From assembly GCA_019188255.1 (NCBI GenBank), contig JAETXT010000011.1, forward strand, positions 2,170,001-2,234,000: a stretch of 64,000 nucleotides of DNA, given 5' to 3'. Below are positions 46,728 to 58,600 of the stretch, piece by piece; within the stretch, counting starts at the first letter, position 1; the number at the start of each line of letters is the position of its first letter. Origin of the DNA: Verticillium longisporum (lineage: Eukaryota; Ascomycota; Sordariomycetes; Glomerellales; Plectosphaerellaceae). Below the pieces are notes generated by a model that did no database searches, was not told where the DNA came from, and saw only the letters and a program-made list of their open reading frames with translations. Both the position numbers and the translations under genes were made by a program.

Positions 46728-48115
46728 AGCTGAGAGGCTTGGTGCCAATGTTATGCGATGATCTCCAGCACATACACTGGCTCTTAGGGATCGGTAGCAC
46801 CGGAAGAATGTGAATACAGCATGCGACACATGACGTTCATCGGCTGAGATGAGCTTGAGAATTACTGCCCTCTCTCACGAAGCCATGTTCAGATTGAGGC
46901 AGATCACTATGTGCAAGTCAATGGAAAAAACCCACAAACATGAAATATGCCAGCAGGAGCAAGGCCTCAAGGCCTGAATCAATACGTACGGGCGTTGAGA
47001 GGCTGACCAAGCAGCAAAGTACGAAGAAGACCTAGAACTAAAGTCTCATGAGGGGCACTCAACGTCTTCATCCGGATATCGGTAGATTACAGTCAAATGT
47101 GTCGGGTCGCCTCTGCTCATAATATCAAGGCTGAGAAGAATGCGAGAACGAGGTCAAGAAGTTTCTTCTGCAAAGATCCAGGAGTGTATGATGCTGTCTG
47201 TCTTGCCACGCGTGCACGGACCATCACAGGTCGCGGGAAGAACGCCAAGTCACGTGTGTTTTTGCCCCTGACTTTCCCGTGAGGAGACACTGGAGCAATC
47301 GACAACGCCGCCAGCGAAATCGTGTAATCTGAAGTTGATAGCGATTATCAGAGCTGTCCACCTCTCATGCTCACGGAAATCTGACGTTCTGAATAAAGTG
47401 CTCGTGCTAGGAACCTTTCAAAGTCACCCGGCGGACCAGTTTCTGCGGACCGAACAGCCTCACACCACGGAGCATCAAGGTGGGCATAAGGTGCCTAGCT
47501 CGAGGGCACTCTCATTGATGTCGTAAACCCTCATCAACTTGCAGGCTAGTTGAGGTTCCGCCCATTGCCGGTAATGCTGATACGGCAGACATCATATTCA
47601 GGAGGAAGAGAAATATGTGAGAGCACAACGATTACCCAGGATCCAGCCTTGTGGGTAGAGCAAAGTAATAGCTTAAGGCTTGCAAATCAGTATTCGACCA
47701 CATGACCGCTAGTCATCAACATCATGTGCTATAAAATGAGGGTTATGCGTCGAGGAGATTCAACTTCAGATCACATCAGAGAAAACTGACATATCATTGT
47801 GTAGCCTCAAGATCCAGAACGGCCATGCATGTGTGTGCCTTCTGGATCCGGTCTATGACTCAACCGTAACACCGACAGGAAGCCTCCGCCCACGCTCGAT
47901 CGTAAACGTAGGCAACCGTCTGTCCAGCAGGCGATGGTAGCATGCTTTTACCCTCCGTCCTGACCTGTTTGCCAATGACACCAATCGCCGGTGAACACCC
48001 CAGTTCACGCCCGAGCCGCACAATCGTGACAAGCAAATGCGGCTAAGTATGGCTGCCTATTATGTCGTCCTATGCCGCACATTCTTTCGACGCGAGAGCC
48101 CATCCCAGGATGCAA
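46728..48115. other. Intergenic between HRQ1 start and the Ran-binding gene 3' end
   Basis: A 1.4-kb region with short frames only. A CTATAAAAT TATA-like sequence sits near 47730, but no supported gene follows it. Nothing else is recognised. Confidence 0.5.
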
Positions 48116-49753
48116 TTAAGCGCTCGCCAATTCGCGCTGTATGAGGCCGATTTCGCTCATAAAGTTTTTAGCGTTTGCAATGCTCATCTGTGGGGCCAAG
48201 TTAGCACTGATTTGAAGAAGCTTTTTGACTCCGCGGCTCCTACCTTGGCCTGCACAGTCACAGGTTTAGCATCTTCTCCCTCAAAAGCAGTGAAGCAAAC
48301 GCCGACGGCCTTCAGAGATGCCTTTTCTTGGAAGTCCAGGGCCGGAAAGACTGTGGTGTTCAGCAGTATACGGTGCGTGCTGTCTTGCCTCATGACAAGA
48401 CGGACGGTCTTGCTGCCAGCAGCAGCCTCCTCATCATCCTCCAGGCCGGAGGCATCAAAAGATCCTGGAATGGGGACGCCATCGTCATCGAATGAAACAC
48501 ATGACTCAGGTACATTGATCTTGAGCATTCCGGCGCCTCGCTCCTTCCAGCCCTCTTCCTTGACTAGGTGATAGATCTTGGATCGGACGGCCAGGACCGT
48601 GATCTCGCCAGCTTCTCCATCATCAACGGCGACTAAATCCAGTTAGAATGAAATCTTGCATAATGGGTCTATGTTGACGCACTTCGCTGTAATCTGCTTT
48701 TCTTCTTCTCCTCTGACACCTTGGCGTCCTCCTTGTCAGAGTCTTCCTTGGCGTCCTTGTCATCGGCAGCTGATTCAGGCTCTTCGTCGCCATCCTCGTC
48801 GCCGTCCTCGTCCTCGGCGTCGCTTTCTGGCGCGCCGAACGGTTTCGCCGGCTTCTCGCTTTTGAAGGATGCGCCTGGCTTCGCAAAACTGGTAAGAGGG
48901 TTGCCGGCAAGTGCACTCCCGAATCCACCGCCGCCACCAAATACGGACTTGAAGCCATTCGCTCCAGGTGCAGCGCTGGCGAAAGGCGATGCAGCTGCTG
49001 GCTCGCCCGTTGATCCAAAGCTAAGCGTGGGTGTGGCTGCCGGCGTGGCAGGCTTTTGAGGCGATGCGGACGCGAAGGGGGATGCGGCAGCAGCCGAACC
49101 GCCAAACACGCTCTTCTTCGCGCCGCCACCGCCTAAAGCTCCAAAGGGAGAAGCGCTTGACGAAGCAAGTTTGGCAAATCCAGAGCTAGCAAACGGTGAA
49201 ACGGATGTTGTCTTTTCTTTTTCGGAGACAGGCAACGTCTTTGTTTTTGGGTCTGTTTGATCCGATACATCAGCAGTAACCTTTTCTGTCGTCGCCTCGT
49301 TATCAACCGTATCCGAGCCCTTCTGTTGCGTTTCACTGTTAGCTTATAGGCTGAGTCGGATTCAAGGAGAAGCTGTACCTCAGCATCGGCGGTGGTCTTC
49401 ACGGTTTCGTCTGCGACTTCATCTCTGTGCCGCTTCTTTTCTGGCTCCGATCTCAGCGCCCGATCTTTGGCCGAATCGGTCGAGGCTACACTGTGAGTGT
49501 CGAGCTCTTCAGCCTCGACGTCGTCTAGTTGGTCTCGTGCGCGCTTCTTTTTGGGCGATGAGATGCGGTCCTTCAGGTCGTCTTCTTGGTCGTCCTCGGG
49601 TGTTGTGCGACCAGTCTGGCCAACAGAATCGGCGGCGGTATTCTCCGATATGGCGGCATGTCTGAGCTCCTTGCGAGCAGCGGCGGTCTCGGCGTCCTCC
49701 TTGGAATCGACAGGGTCCGATCTGGGGCTACCAGACTGGGGTTCGTCGGCCAT
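48116..49753 (-). CDS. RanBP1-domain protein, Yrb2/RanBP3-like (nuclear export cofactor)
   Basis: This is a nuclear Ran-GTP-binding protein resembling yeast Yrb2 and fission yeast Hba1, which assist Crm1 export. Exons are 49379-49753, 48683-49322, 48244-48632 and 48116-48187. Introns are 49323-49378, 48633-48682 and 48188-48243. The product is 491 residues. The amino third is acidic/basic and rich in nuclear-signal-like KKKRARD and KKRHRD. The middle carries nucleoporin-like FG-type motifs (SPFGALGGGG, KSVFGG, FGSTGE) with SPFAS repeats. An acidic stretch precedes the Ran-binding domain, with GEITVLAVRSKIYHL, GAGMLKINVPESCVSFDD and RLVMRQDSTHRILLNTTVFP. The last exon supplies MSIANAKNFMSEIGLIQREL, the closing helix of the domain. 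Confidence 0.88.
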
Positions 49754-50520
49754 GGCTGCTAAGAGCAGAGGTGAAGTTTGTTCTGGCGGTGGGCGGCAAT
49801 GTATGCAATGCAGGCCGTGTCTGTCGGTGGGGGGTCCGAATGAGAAAATGGGTGCGTGGCTGAGCCAGGTCCCAAAAAGAAGGGGCTATGCTTTGTTGCA
49901 ATGCCTTTGAGAGTTGCCAGATTCGCGTCAAAGACAATATGGCGCGAGGCTAGAGGACGATCGAGAGTAGAAGCGAGTGCGTCGCAAGTTGGGCGAAGTG
50001 ATGAGGTTGCAGATACCACTGGCCCGCTCGCGCCTTCCTTCTGAATCCCGGGGCTAAGGTTGGGCTAGTGCGGGCCTACCTTTCGCAGATGATATCGGAA
50101 CGCGACCAATCAGCGGGTCTAGCTTGTGTCTGACGGGCAGCAACCCCGGTGTTGGAGAACGGAGGGGTAAGTCAGTAAACCTCTTCTAAATCGATTTGCT
50201 GAGATGCCTGAGCGGTGTTGGTCTCTAACCTTGTTGCTTCATGATGTTCACATTATGTACTAAAATTATGCTTAAACGGTCGTTGGCAGGCAACAGGCTT
50301 AGCACCACAGACATATACAGGCCTACAAATAGTTGACAGGTCCAATTCACGAGTTTTGATTTGGCTCAGGCTTTCATGTAGCGCAAAAAAAGAAGTTTCC
50401 AGGGATATCTAGTGGTACACAGTTTTGCAGCCGAGTTCAACCTGAGCCTCGTTACGCTTGCTGGTTTGCAGCGGCCGTTTCCACACTTTACGCCTCCGCA
50501 TGCTCTTGATCTCTGGGCGT
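49754..50520. other. Intergenic: Ran-binding gene promoter and Yip gene 3' flank
   Basis: A 767-base region with no recognised gene or element. Confidence 0.55.
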
Positions 50521-51544
50521 TTAGCTGATAAAGCAGAGGCAGCCAAGGAATAGATAGAATACAAACAGGGGGTACACAGCAATACCAACCCTGTTCTTGA
50601 CCACACCGCTGCCGCCCAGGATGCTAACGCCGGCAGCCAGCGACCATGCCACGAGGACCAGGTACACAGGCACGCGGACAATCGTGGGTATTCCGATCGC
50701 AGACAGCATTGCCGCAAGTACGAGAGGAAACAGCGTGTAGCCGATGATGCAAACGCTCTGCGCGAATGAGCTGTGAGATAGGCTCGATTAGCACTGTTCT
50801 CCGCGGAGCGATCTTGGTCGTGACTTACATGTTGCCACCCAGCAGCTTGATCTGCAGCGTGACAGCCGCCTCTCCAATCCAGATCATGGCGAAAACACCG
50901 CTGAAGACAATGTCCTTTTGGTCAGGAGAGGCGTTGAAGCTGAGCAGAAGACTGAGGAGCAGGCAGAAGATCAAAGGACCCCAAAGGTCCCAGTCCATGA
51001 GCCCTGGCGTCATAGTGTTCTGTGACAGGAGAGCTTCAGAGTCCATGAAGCGGCTTGCAAGACCTGTAATCTCGTCGCGCGCTCCGGAGAATCCAGCTCC
51101 TCTGATATTGGCATATGCGCCCCGAAGTCCGTCGGCATCAAACATAGTGCCGCCCAGCAGGTACTTGGGGTAGAGCACCTCGCGCATTTTAGCCCAGATG
51201 GCGAGAAGGTCGCGGCGAAGCGTATCCCAGACAGACTCGTCAATCGTGTTCTGGGGAGTCTGTCGATCTTCGCCAGGTATCCGCGACGTCCACGCGCTCT
51301 CGTTCAAGGGGCGTGATGATGAGCCTCCGGGTGCTGAGCCGATATTGCCCGTCAGGGGCTGACGAGATGATGTGTTTCCAAGGGGGTCATCGAAGTCGTT
51401 GAGATCGGCTACAAGGTGTACGAGGTCAGCAAGACGTTTGAGTGAAGTGCTTGATAGTGAATGCGCACCATCGTCAGGATCGATCAAGTCATCGTCGTCT
51501 AAGGGAGGGTTCGAATAAGGGTCTCTGGAGCTTGCCGCAGCCAT
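50521..51544 (-). CDS. Yip1-family Golgi/ER membrane protein (Yip4/YIPF6-like)
   Basis: This is a multispanning membrane protein of Rab-linked vesicle traffic. Exons are 51469-51544, 50829-51408 and 50521-50770, giving 301 residues. Intron 50771-50828 is clear. Intron 51409-51468 is inferred from a GTGCGC donor, a GCTGAC branch and a TTGTAG acceptor. It is 60 bp and stop-free, so reading through would add 20 residues (321). The cytosolic amino half has an acidic DDDDLIDPDD block and SRPLNESAWTSRIPGED, and WDTLRRDLLAIWAKMREVLY leads into the Yip domain. Five hydrophobic helices follow, including LWGPLIFCLLLSLLLSF, VFAMIWIGEAAVTLQIKLLG and VCIIGYTLFPLVLAAMLSAI. The DLWGPL motif at the first helix is typical of the family. 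Confidence 0.9.
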
Positions 51545-52345
51545 TTTGTTGCTTTAGCAGGAGATGGTTGCGTCGGCTGTGCTATCGTGGCTCGAATGCT
51601 AGATCTAGAATAAGTGTGTTTTCGGTTCTCTGATCGAAAGCGGGTTTCTTGCGATGGCGTTGAGAGGAGGGTGCTGTTGCGATGTACGAGTTGAACCAGC
51701 GAATCCAAGGCACCTACGTAGCGAGCTTGCGAGTGCCAAAAAGGTCCACGGTTTCCTCAATCCCAGGGCGCGCATGTGGTCCAAGCTCCATCAACGCTCC
51801 TCCAGCTGGCTGTCCAATGAGCGACTTCCATACAACATCGGAACTGACTAGCACCACGGTGGAGGGATCGTCATCTCATCAACCTAGCGACACGCCAGGG
51901 CAATTTGACGGATGAATTTGTCAGTTGTATGTTTATACTTCTTATACAGTGGCCATCCATGTTTCTCAATCTTGAAGTAGGAGTTCGTGAGATGCAGTGC
52001 CCGTCCGTCAATAAGGACTCACGCACTGTGTATCCAAATCTCTCATAATCAGGATTTTAAAAGCCAATCTGGGCGCGTTTCTTAGAGTAGACCATGGCTT
52101 CAACGCTGCTTGCTAGAAACAGCAATCTTCAGTGAACATAATCAGGGGCTGTGACGCAAAATAGTGCCGCCTGGAGAGGCTGACGACATCGCCACAACAG
52201 TCATGTCTAACAAAGTGGAACGCTATTACACAAATTCATTGAGAACGCGCATGAAGGCGCCTGTAAGATACTCCAAGATGCGCCCCTTATCTAAAGATTG
52301 CTTTGCGATGTACGCAGCACCAACGCTTTCCCAACGCCAGATCCC
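51545..52345. other. Intergenic between the Yip gene and the kinase gene
   Basis: An 800-base region, AT-richer near 51900-52150. No gene or element was recognised. Confidence 0.55.
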
Positions 52346-53784
52346 TCAGTGCACACCGATGCCCTTCAACTTGAGATAAACGTCTGCCCCCCAACCGTGC
52401 AGGCTCTGCACGGCAATGCCGCCTCCGAAGTACTCGGCGTATGCTCGACTCAGGGGCAGGCCATATCCAAGTCCCGCAAGTGAGCTGCCACCCACATTGG
52501 CATTGGCGATCGCCGTCAAGCCATCGCCGTAGGCATCAGAGCCTCCACCGCTGCCAGGGAGGTCGTCAAAATCGTCATTGAAAGTTGTGAAGGAGTACGA
52601 CCAGATATTCGGAAGGACATCAGGGGCAATTCCTCCTCCACGATCGCGGATTCGAATAGTCACACCGGGTGCATTATCGTCCAGTGGCTGGATGAAGTCG
52701 CTCTTGAAGTTGCCACGCTCTTCGCTTGGTGCTTTGATCTGAACGGTCTCGCCGCAAGACGGCTCGGGCCCGATGGTCACGACGGCCGGTTCTGTGTTTC
52801 CGGGCCGCTCTACGGGCGCACGGAACGCATTCCTCAGGAGCTCCGGGATGATGGACTCGAGTCGCATGGGCAGGTAGGCAAATGTGGTATCGGGGTCCCC
52901 ATTGATAATCAGCTGTGGCCTCGTGCCGTAGCGAAGCTCACAGATCTCAGCAACGAATTCGGCCTGGCTCTGGATAATGTCTGCAGGGCGGAGAGCGGTG
53001 TCAATGACGCCTACGAACGAAGGGTGGTCAAGGCATGGCGTCGGACTGGCGTCCGGGTTGAAGTGAGGCTGCGAAGAGTAGTGCAGGGCAATGTGCTGCT
53101 CAGCCACAAGTCGCGTCCCGATGCGTGCTCGAAGATGCTGGTCGAGGAAAGTTGTCACATCGGCTGGGGAGATGTGACGGCGGGCTTCCAAGAACCCACG
53201 TGCCAAGATTGGAATTGTGTCGGTATGCGTCCTGACGAGGTCGGCAAGGACCTGGGTGAAGCGGACTTCGTCATCCAGAGTACGGACTGGGTTCTTGCCT
53301 TTCTCCCACCACGGCAGCAATGTCGACAACGACGTCTCGTATTTGTCATAGATTTGCCTGATGTTGGGATTCGAAACCACGATAAACGGCAAGTTTCGTA
53401 GCGCTTGAATTCGTCGTGCCAGGCGAATGGGAAGGAGGGAGAGTGTGAAGTTTGCAGAAGTAAGGAGGGAAGCCTCGCTCAATGGTGGACGGCCATGCCT
53501 GGAAATCAATCAAAGAATCAGCAGACTGCCAGAAAAGCGTTTGGAAACGATGAAAAAGCAGTCCAGCACCTACTTGACGAGATCGGCGAGACTCAACGGA
53601 TGCTGTGGCTTACCCGCCAGCGTAAAGAAGTCGGCGCCGCCATGCTCGCGAGAGGGCGTGGTGTGCTCTTCCCAGGGAAATGGTCGGTTGGTTGTGACAG
53701 AAATGCACCGACGGGCGCGCGGTGTAGGATGCAAAAAGTCGTCGGTCGGCACCTATGCCTCAATGGAGCTGTGATGCCGCGCAT
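52346..53784 (-). CDS. Mitochondrial alpha-ketoacid dehydrogenase kinase (BCKDK/PDK family), 5' end uncertain
   Basis: This kinase phosphorylates and silences a mitochondrial 2-oxoacid dehydrogenase. Branched-chain versus pyruvate specificity cannot be fixed here. Exon 2 is 52346-53498 and intron 53499-53573 joins LSLADLVK to HGRPPLSEASLLTSANFTLS. The GHKL ATP-binding fold shows the N-box ELLRNAFRA, DRGGGIAPDV, GDGLTAIANANVGG and GLGYGLPLSRAYAEYFGG. The coding frame of exon 1 (HPTPRARRCISVTTNRPFPW to LVK) has no start codon and meets a stop upstream. The simplest model uses ATG at 53784 (MRGITAPLRHRCRPTTF, presequence-like) and one extra base in the A5 run at 53733-53737, giving 454 residues. 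An unseen upstream intron is the alternative. Confidence 0.85.
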
Positions 53785-54300
53785 GTCGGCATGGTGGTAA
53801 TGGGTGATGTGTCGCGGTCTGCGGCGGAGTTGGTTGAAGGCGTGGACAGGTAATAAGGTGCATGAGCCCAAGGTCAGGGCCGTGGCATGAAACTTGACTC
53901 ACTGGTGTGTCCCGGGATGCTGTCCAGCAGGGCGCTGCAGCGGCTTGATTGGTGCCTTCAACCCACTGTAGTTCAGCGTGAGAAGCGCTGTCCTAGCTCT
54001 GATGGGCACTCTGCCGACCCAAGCCGAGCAATACCGTGCGGGGGATCAAGTGCCCCGCGTCCACCACAACACTCGTCATGGTCACCCCTCACATCAAAGC
54101 GCCAAGAAAGTTAACGGAGTGGCATCAACATGTCATCATCCGAGAGCATCGGGTGCGAGACCCAACGTGAAGCTGATAGGACTCGATTCCCTGCCGAGAA
54201 GCAGGCGATTGCACTTTGAATTAGGTACCGATGGGTAGTGTATTCTATATGCTGGGTTGCGATGCTGTTCCTTGAGACCTCATGTTTGGAATGCTGTCGT
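53785..54300. other. Intergenic between the kinase start and the I9 inhibitor gene 3' end
   Basis: A 516-base region holding the kinase promoter. If the kinase has an undetected first exon, it would lie here. Nothing else is recognised. Confidence 0.5.
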
Positions 54301-54691
54301 CTACTGAATATTCATCTCGCCATCCACCTCGACCTGCTCGACGTGCTCGTGTGCCTCAAGGCTCTGAACAGCACCTTCGTCAAATTTGACACTGAAATGA
54401 TTACAAGTCAGCATTGCTTTGTATGACATGGAAATGTTCAAACATACGCGAAACCCTTAATCAGGTTGTACTCGTGCGTGATCGTGCCGCCCTGGTTCTT
54501 GGCGTGCTCCTTTGCGCTGCGTGTCACTGTTAGCACATAAAATCTATAATTGCCGAGATATTTCAGGTGAAGTTAACTTACGACTCGACCTGGTCGTCGG
54601 TCGCATCCTTCTTGCACGTAACCTTTAGGATGGTAAGCCTTTTGAACTAGTACATTCCGCTCAAGGACAATCATACGATATAGGAAGGCAT
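54301..54691 (-). CDS. Peptidase inhibitor I9 (proteinase B inhibitor 2-like), four small exons
   Basis: This small cytosolic or vacuolar protein resembles yeast Pbi2 and subtilase propeptides, which inhibit proteinase B and affect vacuole fusion. It is too fragmented for a simple ORF search. Exons are 54677-54691 (15 bases), 54582-54622, 54448-54516 and 54301-54391, which sum to exactly 72 codons. Introns are 54623-54676, 54517-54581 and 54392-54447, with GTATGA, GTAAGT and GTATGT donors. The product is 71 residues: MPSYIVTCKKDATDDQ at the start, ITHEYNLIKGFAVKF in the middle, and HEHVEQVEVDGEMNIQ at the end. The I9 hallmarks are GG before ITHEYN, GFA, and the HVEQVE strand. Its upstream region is shared with BMS1, which is divergent. 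Confidence 0.9.
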
Positions 54692-55627
54692 GTCTTCGTT
54701 TCTGTTGGTGGTCTGACTGAGCTGGGTTGTCTGAGAAAATGATGAAAGTCGTTGTTGCGGGAAGGTGGTTGCCTGGAATGCTCGAGGGTGCTGGATGCTA
54801 CTTATAAAACCCGGATGTCGCATCTTATGCACTGCGTAACGGAGGAGGGAGGGTACACCTTGCGTATCCGGCCAATCCTTCTTCGTACGCTCTTCATGTG
54901 TTTGCGTTCCGTCGACCCAGTGAGATAACAAGTAAGATGCCGCTAGGCGGTGCCTGATACTGGCTACTTCCCACCTGACCTGATGATGTGCTGAATGGAG
55001 CCAGATGTGGTGCGTGCCGCATGTATGCTCAGGCTGCTCGTCTACGTCATTCCCTGACATACGCATTTCGTGCATACCTGATTTGGCTTTATGGGCACAT
55101 GCCCGTCAGAGTAAATCTACCTCGCTAGGCGGAGCTAGATAACTGGGAGAATGGTCTGGCCTTGTGGCTGATCAGGTAGGTGTCGGTGATCTCCACCTGC
55201 ATAGTACCTTAGGTGTGATGATTCTCTGCTCCATGTGCCAAAAGCGACCAGCCACACAATTGAACCATAGTCTTGCATTACGAGAGCAGCTCCAGAATCA
55301 CAATCTGATGTAGATGGAAAGCATGGGAATCAAGTTGGGCCAATGGACGAGACACTGTTTACCACAACCTGAGCCGCGGGGTTGAGGTGCGGGTCGGTGC
55401 ACTGTTTCGACACCTTGGGGGTGAGGGGCACCAGGGTGGGGTCGTCGCTCACTTCTTCCAGCAATATCGATACGCTGATAAGATTAGATAAAGATCTCTC
55501 GCAAATTTTATCGGGTCCTCCAGAAAAAAGTGTCGGACTACTATCTCGATGCTCGTCGACCCGTCCCGTCCTGACCTGTCCAGCTGTCGTCCGCCCCAAT
55601 CTTGCAGAATTGGCAGAGTTGGCCACC
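54692..55627. other. Divergent intergenic between the I9 inhibitor and BMS1
   Basis: A 936-base bidirectional promoter region. A TATA-like site serving the inhibitor gene is listed separately. No other gene is seen. Confidence 0.55.
54801..54810 (-). promoter_or_regulatory. Possible TATA box of the I9 inhibitor gene
   Basis: The minus strand reads GTTTTATAAG about 115 bases upstream of the inhibitor start codon, a suitable distance for a fungal TATA element. The call rests on sequence and position only. Confidence 0.35.
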
Positions 55628-58600
55628 ATGGAGCAACAAGTACACAAGCCTCACAGGAAGGCCAAGGAGAAGAAGCAGCACACCGGTGGTACGTCGTTAA
55701 CATGTCTGTCTTGTTTGACTCTATTGACATGAATCCAGATCGCAACCCGAAGGCTTTCGCATTCAACGCTCCCGGTAAACTTGCGCGGCAAGCTGCTCGA
55801 TCCTCCGATGTATGTTTCGACGTCTCGCCCGTGAGAACTCACAGAGAACTAATTTGGGGGCATAGATCAAAGAAAAGCGCTTCCACGTTCCCCTCGTCGA
55901 CCGACTTCCCGATGAAGCCCCTCCGCGAATCGTTACCATTGTCGGCCCTCCCGGCGTCGGCAAGACGACGCTGATGAAAAGTCTGATCCGGCGGTATGCG
56001 AAGGAATCGATCTCTGATCCGCAGGGCCCCGTTACTGTTGTCACTTCGAAGAAGCAGCGTTTGACGTTTGTCGAATGCCCGAACGAACTCGAGGCCATGG
56101 TCGATATGGCCAAGGTCGCAGACGTGGTGCTCCTCATGATTGACGGCAACTTTGGTTTCGAGATGGAGACGATGGAGTTCCTCAACGTCCTTGCAGCCAC
56201 AGGCATGCCCGGCAACGTCTTCGGCATTCTTACACACCTGGATTTCTTCCGCAAGCCGCAGGCGCTAAGAGACGCCAAGAGGAGACTGAAGCGCAGGCTT
56301 TGGAGCGAGCTGTACCAGGGCGCACATCTCTTCTACCTCTCCGGTGTCCTCAACGGCCGCTACCCCGATCGCGAGATCCACAACCTGTCCCGATACCTAT
56401 CTGTCATGAAGAACCCTCGACCCTTGATCTGGAGGAACACGCACCCCTTCAGCGTTATCGACAGCTACAGAGACATCACCCACCCCACCAAGATTGAAGA
56501 GGACCCCAAGTGCGATCGCTCCGTTGTCCTATCTGGATATCTGCGAGGAACCAATTTTGCAGCCCAAGGCCAGCGAGTCCATATTCCCGGCTTGGGCGAT
56601 TTTTCAATTGCCAACATGGAGGTCCTACCGGATCCATGCCCAACCCCCGCAATGGAGCAAGCTATCGCCAAAATCACTGGTAAAACCACGAGACGAAGGC
56701 TGGATGAGAAGGACAAGAAGGTGCATGCTCCCATGTCAGACCGAAGTGGCCTCAGGATAGACGGCGATGCCATCTGGATCACGAGAGAAAAAGGATTCAC
56801 TTTCGACAAGGACGCGGACGTTGAGCGCGGTGAGGGCGAGGAGCTCATTGTTGGATTGCAGGCCGAAAGGAAGCTCCTAGGTCAGACTGAGGAGGGTGTG
56901 CAACTCTTCAAGGGTGGCGACCAGGTCAAGGTTGTGGAGGAGGAGGAGGGGGAAGAAGAAGAAGACACCGGCCGCAAAACTCAGCGGAAGGCTCGGTTTG
57001 CAGATCGCGATGAGGGCTCTGATGAGGAGGTCCCAGATGATGAGGGCTTCGTCAGTGGCGAAGATGAGGGCGACTCCGAAGTCGAAACCGAATTCGACGA
57101 GGAAAAACTCGGCAAAATGTTCAAGCAGGATGCCGACAAGAAAGCCACCGACGACGATCTAGCCTTTGCGGACAGCGACTCTGATCTCGGCTCCCTGTCC
57201 GGGTCTGACGAGGGCTCCGAAGACGAATTCGACGAGGATGAGGAGGGCGATTTCGACGATGAGGACATGGAGGATATGGATTCTGATGAAGAGGCTGCGG
57301 CGCTCAAGTGGAAAGAGAACATGTCTTCTCGTGCGAAGAAACTCCACGGCAAGAAGCGCTCATACCACACGCCGGATCTCGCGAGATTCATGTACGACGA
57401 CTCCATGACACCCGAACAGGTGCTGAAGAGGTGGCGAGGTGATGATGATGACGAGGAAGAGGACATTGAGGCTTCAGACGATGAGGACTTTTTCAAGAAA
57501 ACGACGCAGGAGAAGGAAGACAACGCCGAGGACCGCTCGATACCCCTGTACGACTACGAGGACCTGGCTGCGAAATGGTCTGTGGAGAAAAATGTGGAGG
57601 CACTGAGGCAGCGATTCACTTCGGCCAAGCTGTCGAGGGAGGATGGCGAGAGTGGCGAAGAAGACGAAGAATTCGACGGCATCGACGACGATGAGGATGA
57701 CGAAGGCGATGGTGTTTTCGAGGATCTCGAGAATGCCGAAGAAGGTGAAGGCGGCGAAGCCCCTGCTGAAGAGCCCGAGTCCCTAGAGGATGAGCGAGCC
57801 AAAAACGCGCGGCGTAAAGAGGAGCTGAAACTTCGATTCGAAGAGGAAGATCGGGAAGGCTTCATGAACGACAAAGCCAAGGCCAGACGTGAAGGCGGCG
57901 AGACTGAAGAGTTTGGCGAAGACGACTGGTATGACGCACAGAAGGCTATGATCCAAAAGCAACTGGATATCAACAAGGCCGAATTCGAGGAACTTGACGA
58001 GCGTCAAAGAAGTGCAGTGGAGGGCTACAAGGCTGGTAGATACGCCAAGCTCGTCATCGAGGGCGTTCCGGCCGAGTTTGTTGAAAAGTTCTCGGCAAAG
58101 ACACCCTTGATCCTTGGCGGTCTTTCTGCCACAGAAGATCGATTCGGTTACGTCCAGGTCAGGATGAAGAAGCACCGTTGGCACAAGAAGATCCTGAAGA
58201 CGAACGATCCATTGATCTTCTCTCTCGGTTGGCGTCGGTTCCAGACGATGCCTATCTACAGCACAACGGACTCGCGGACGAGGAATCGTATGCTCAAGTA
58301 CACACCCGAACATATGCACTGCTTCGCGACGGTGTACGCTCCCTTGATCGCGCCCAACACTGGCTTTGTATGCTTCAACTCCTTCTCATCGGAAAACCCG
58401 GGCTTCAGGATAGCAGCAACAGGCACAGTGCTCAGCGTTGACGAGTCCACTGAGATTGTCAAGAAGCTCAAGCTCACTGGTACACCCGACAAAATCCACA
58501 AGAACACCGCTTTCATCAAGGGAATGTTCAACTCAGCTCTCGAGATCGCCAAGTTTGAAGGTGCTTCGATCAAGACTGTTTCCGGCATTCGTGGACAGAT

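Noticed and set aside
47728..47740. CTATAAAAT TATA-like sequence in the 46.7-48.1 kb gap
   Set aside because: No supported coding region begins downstream of it on the plus strand.
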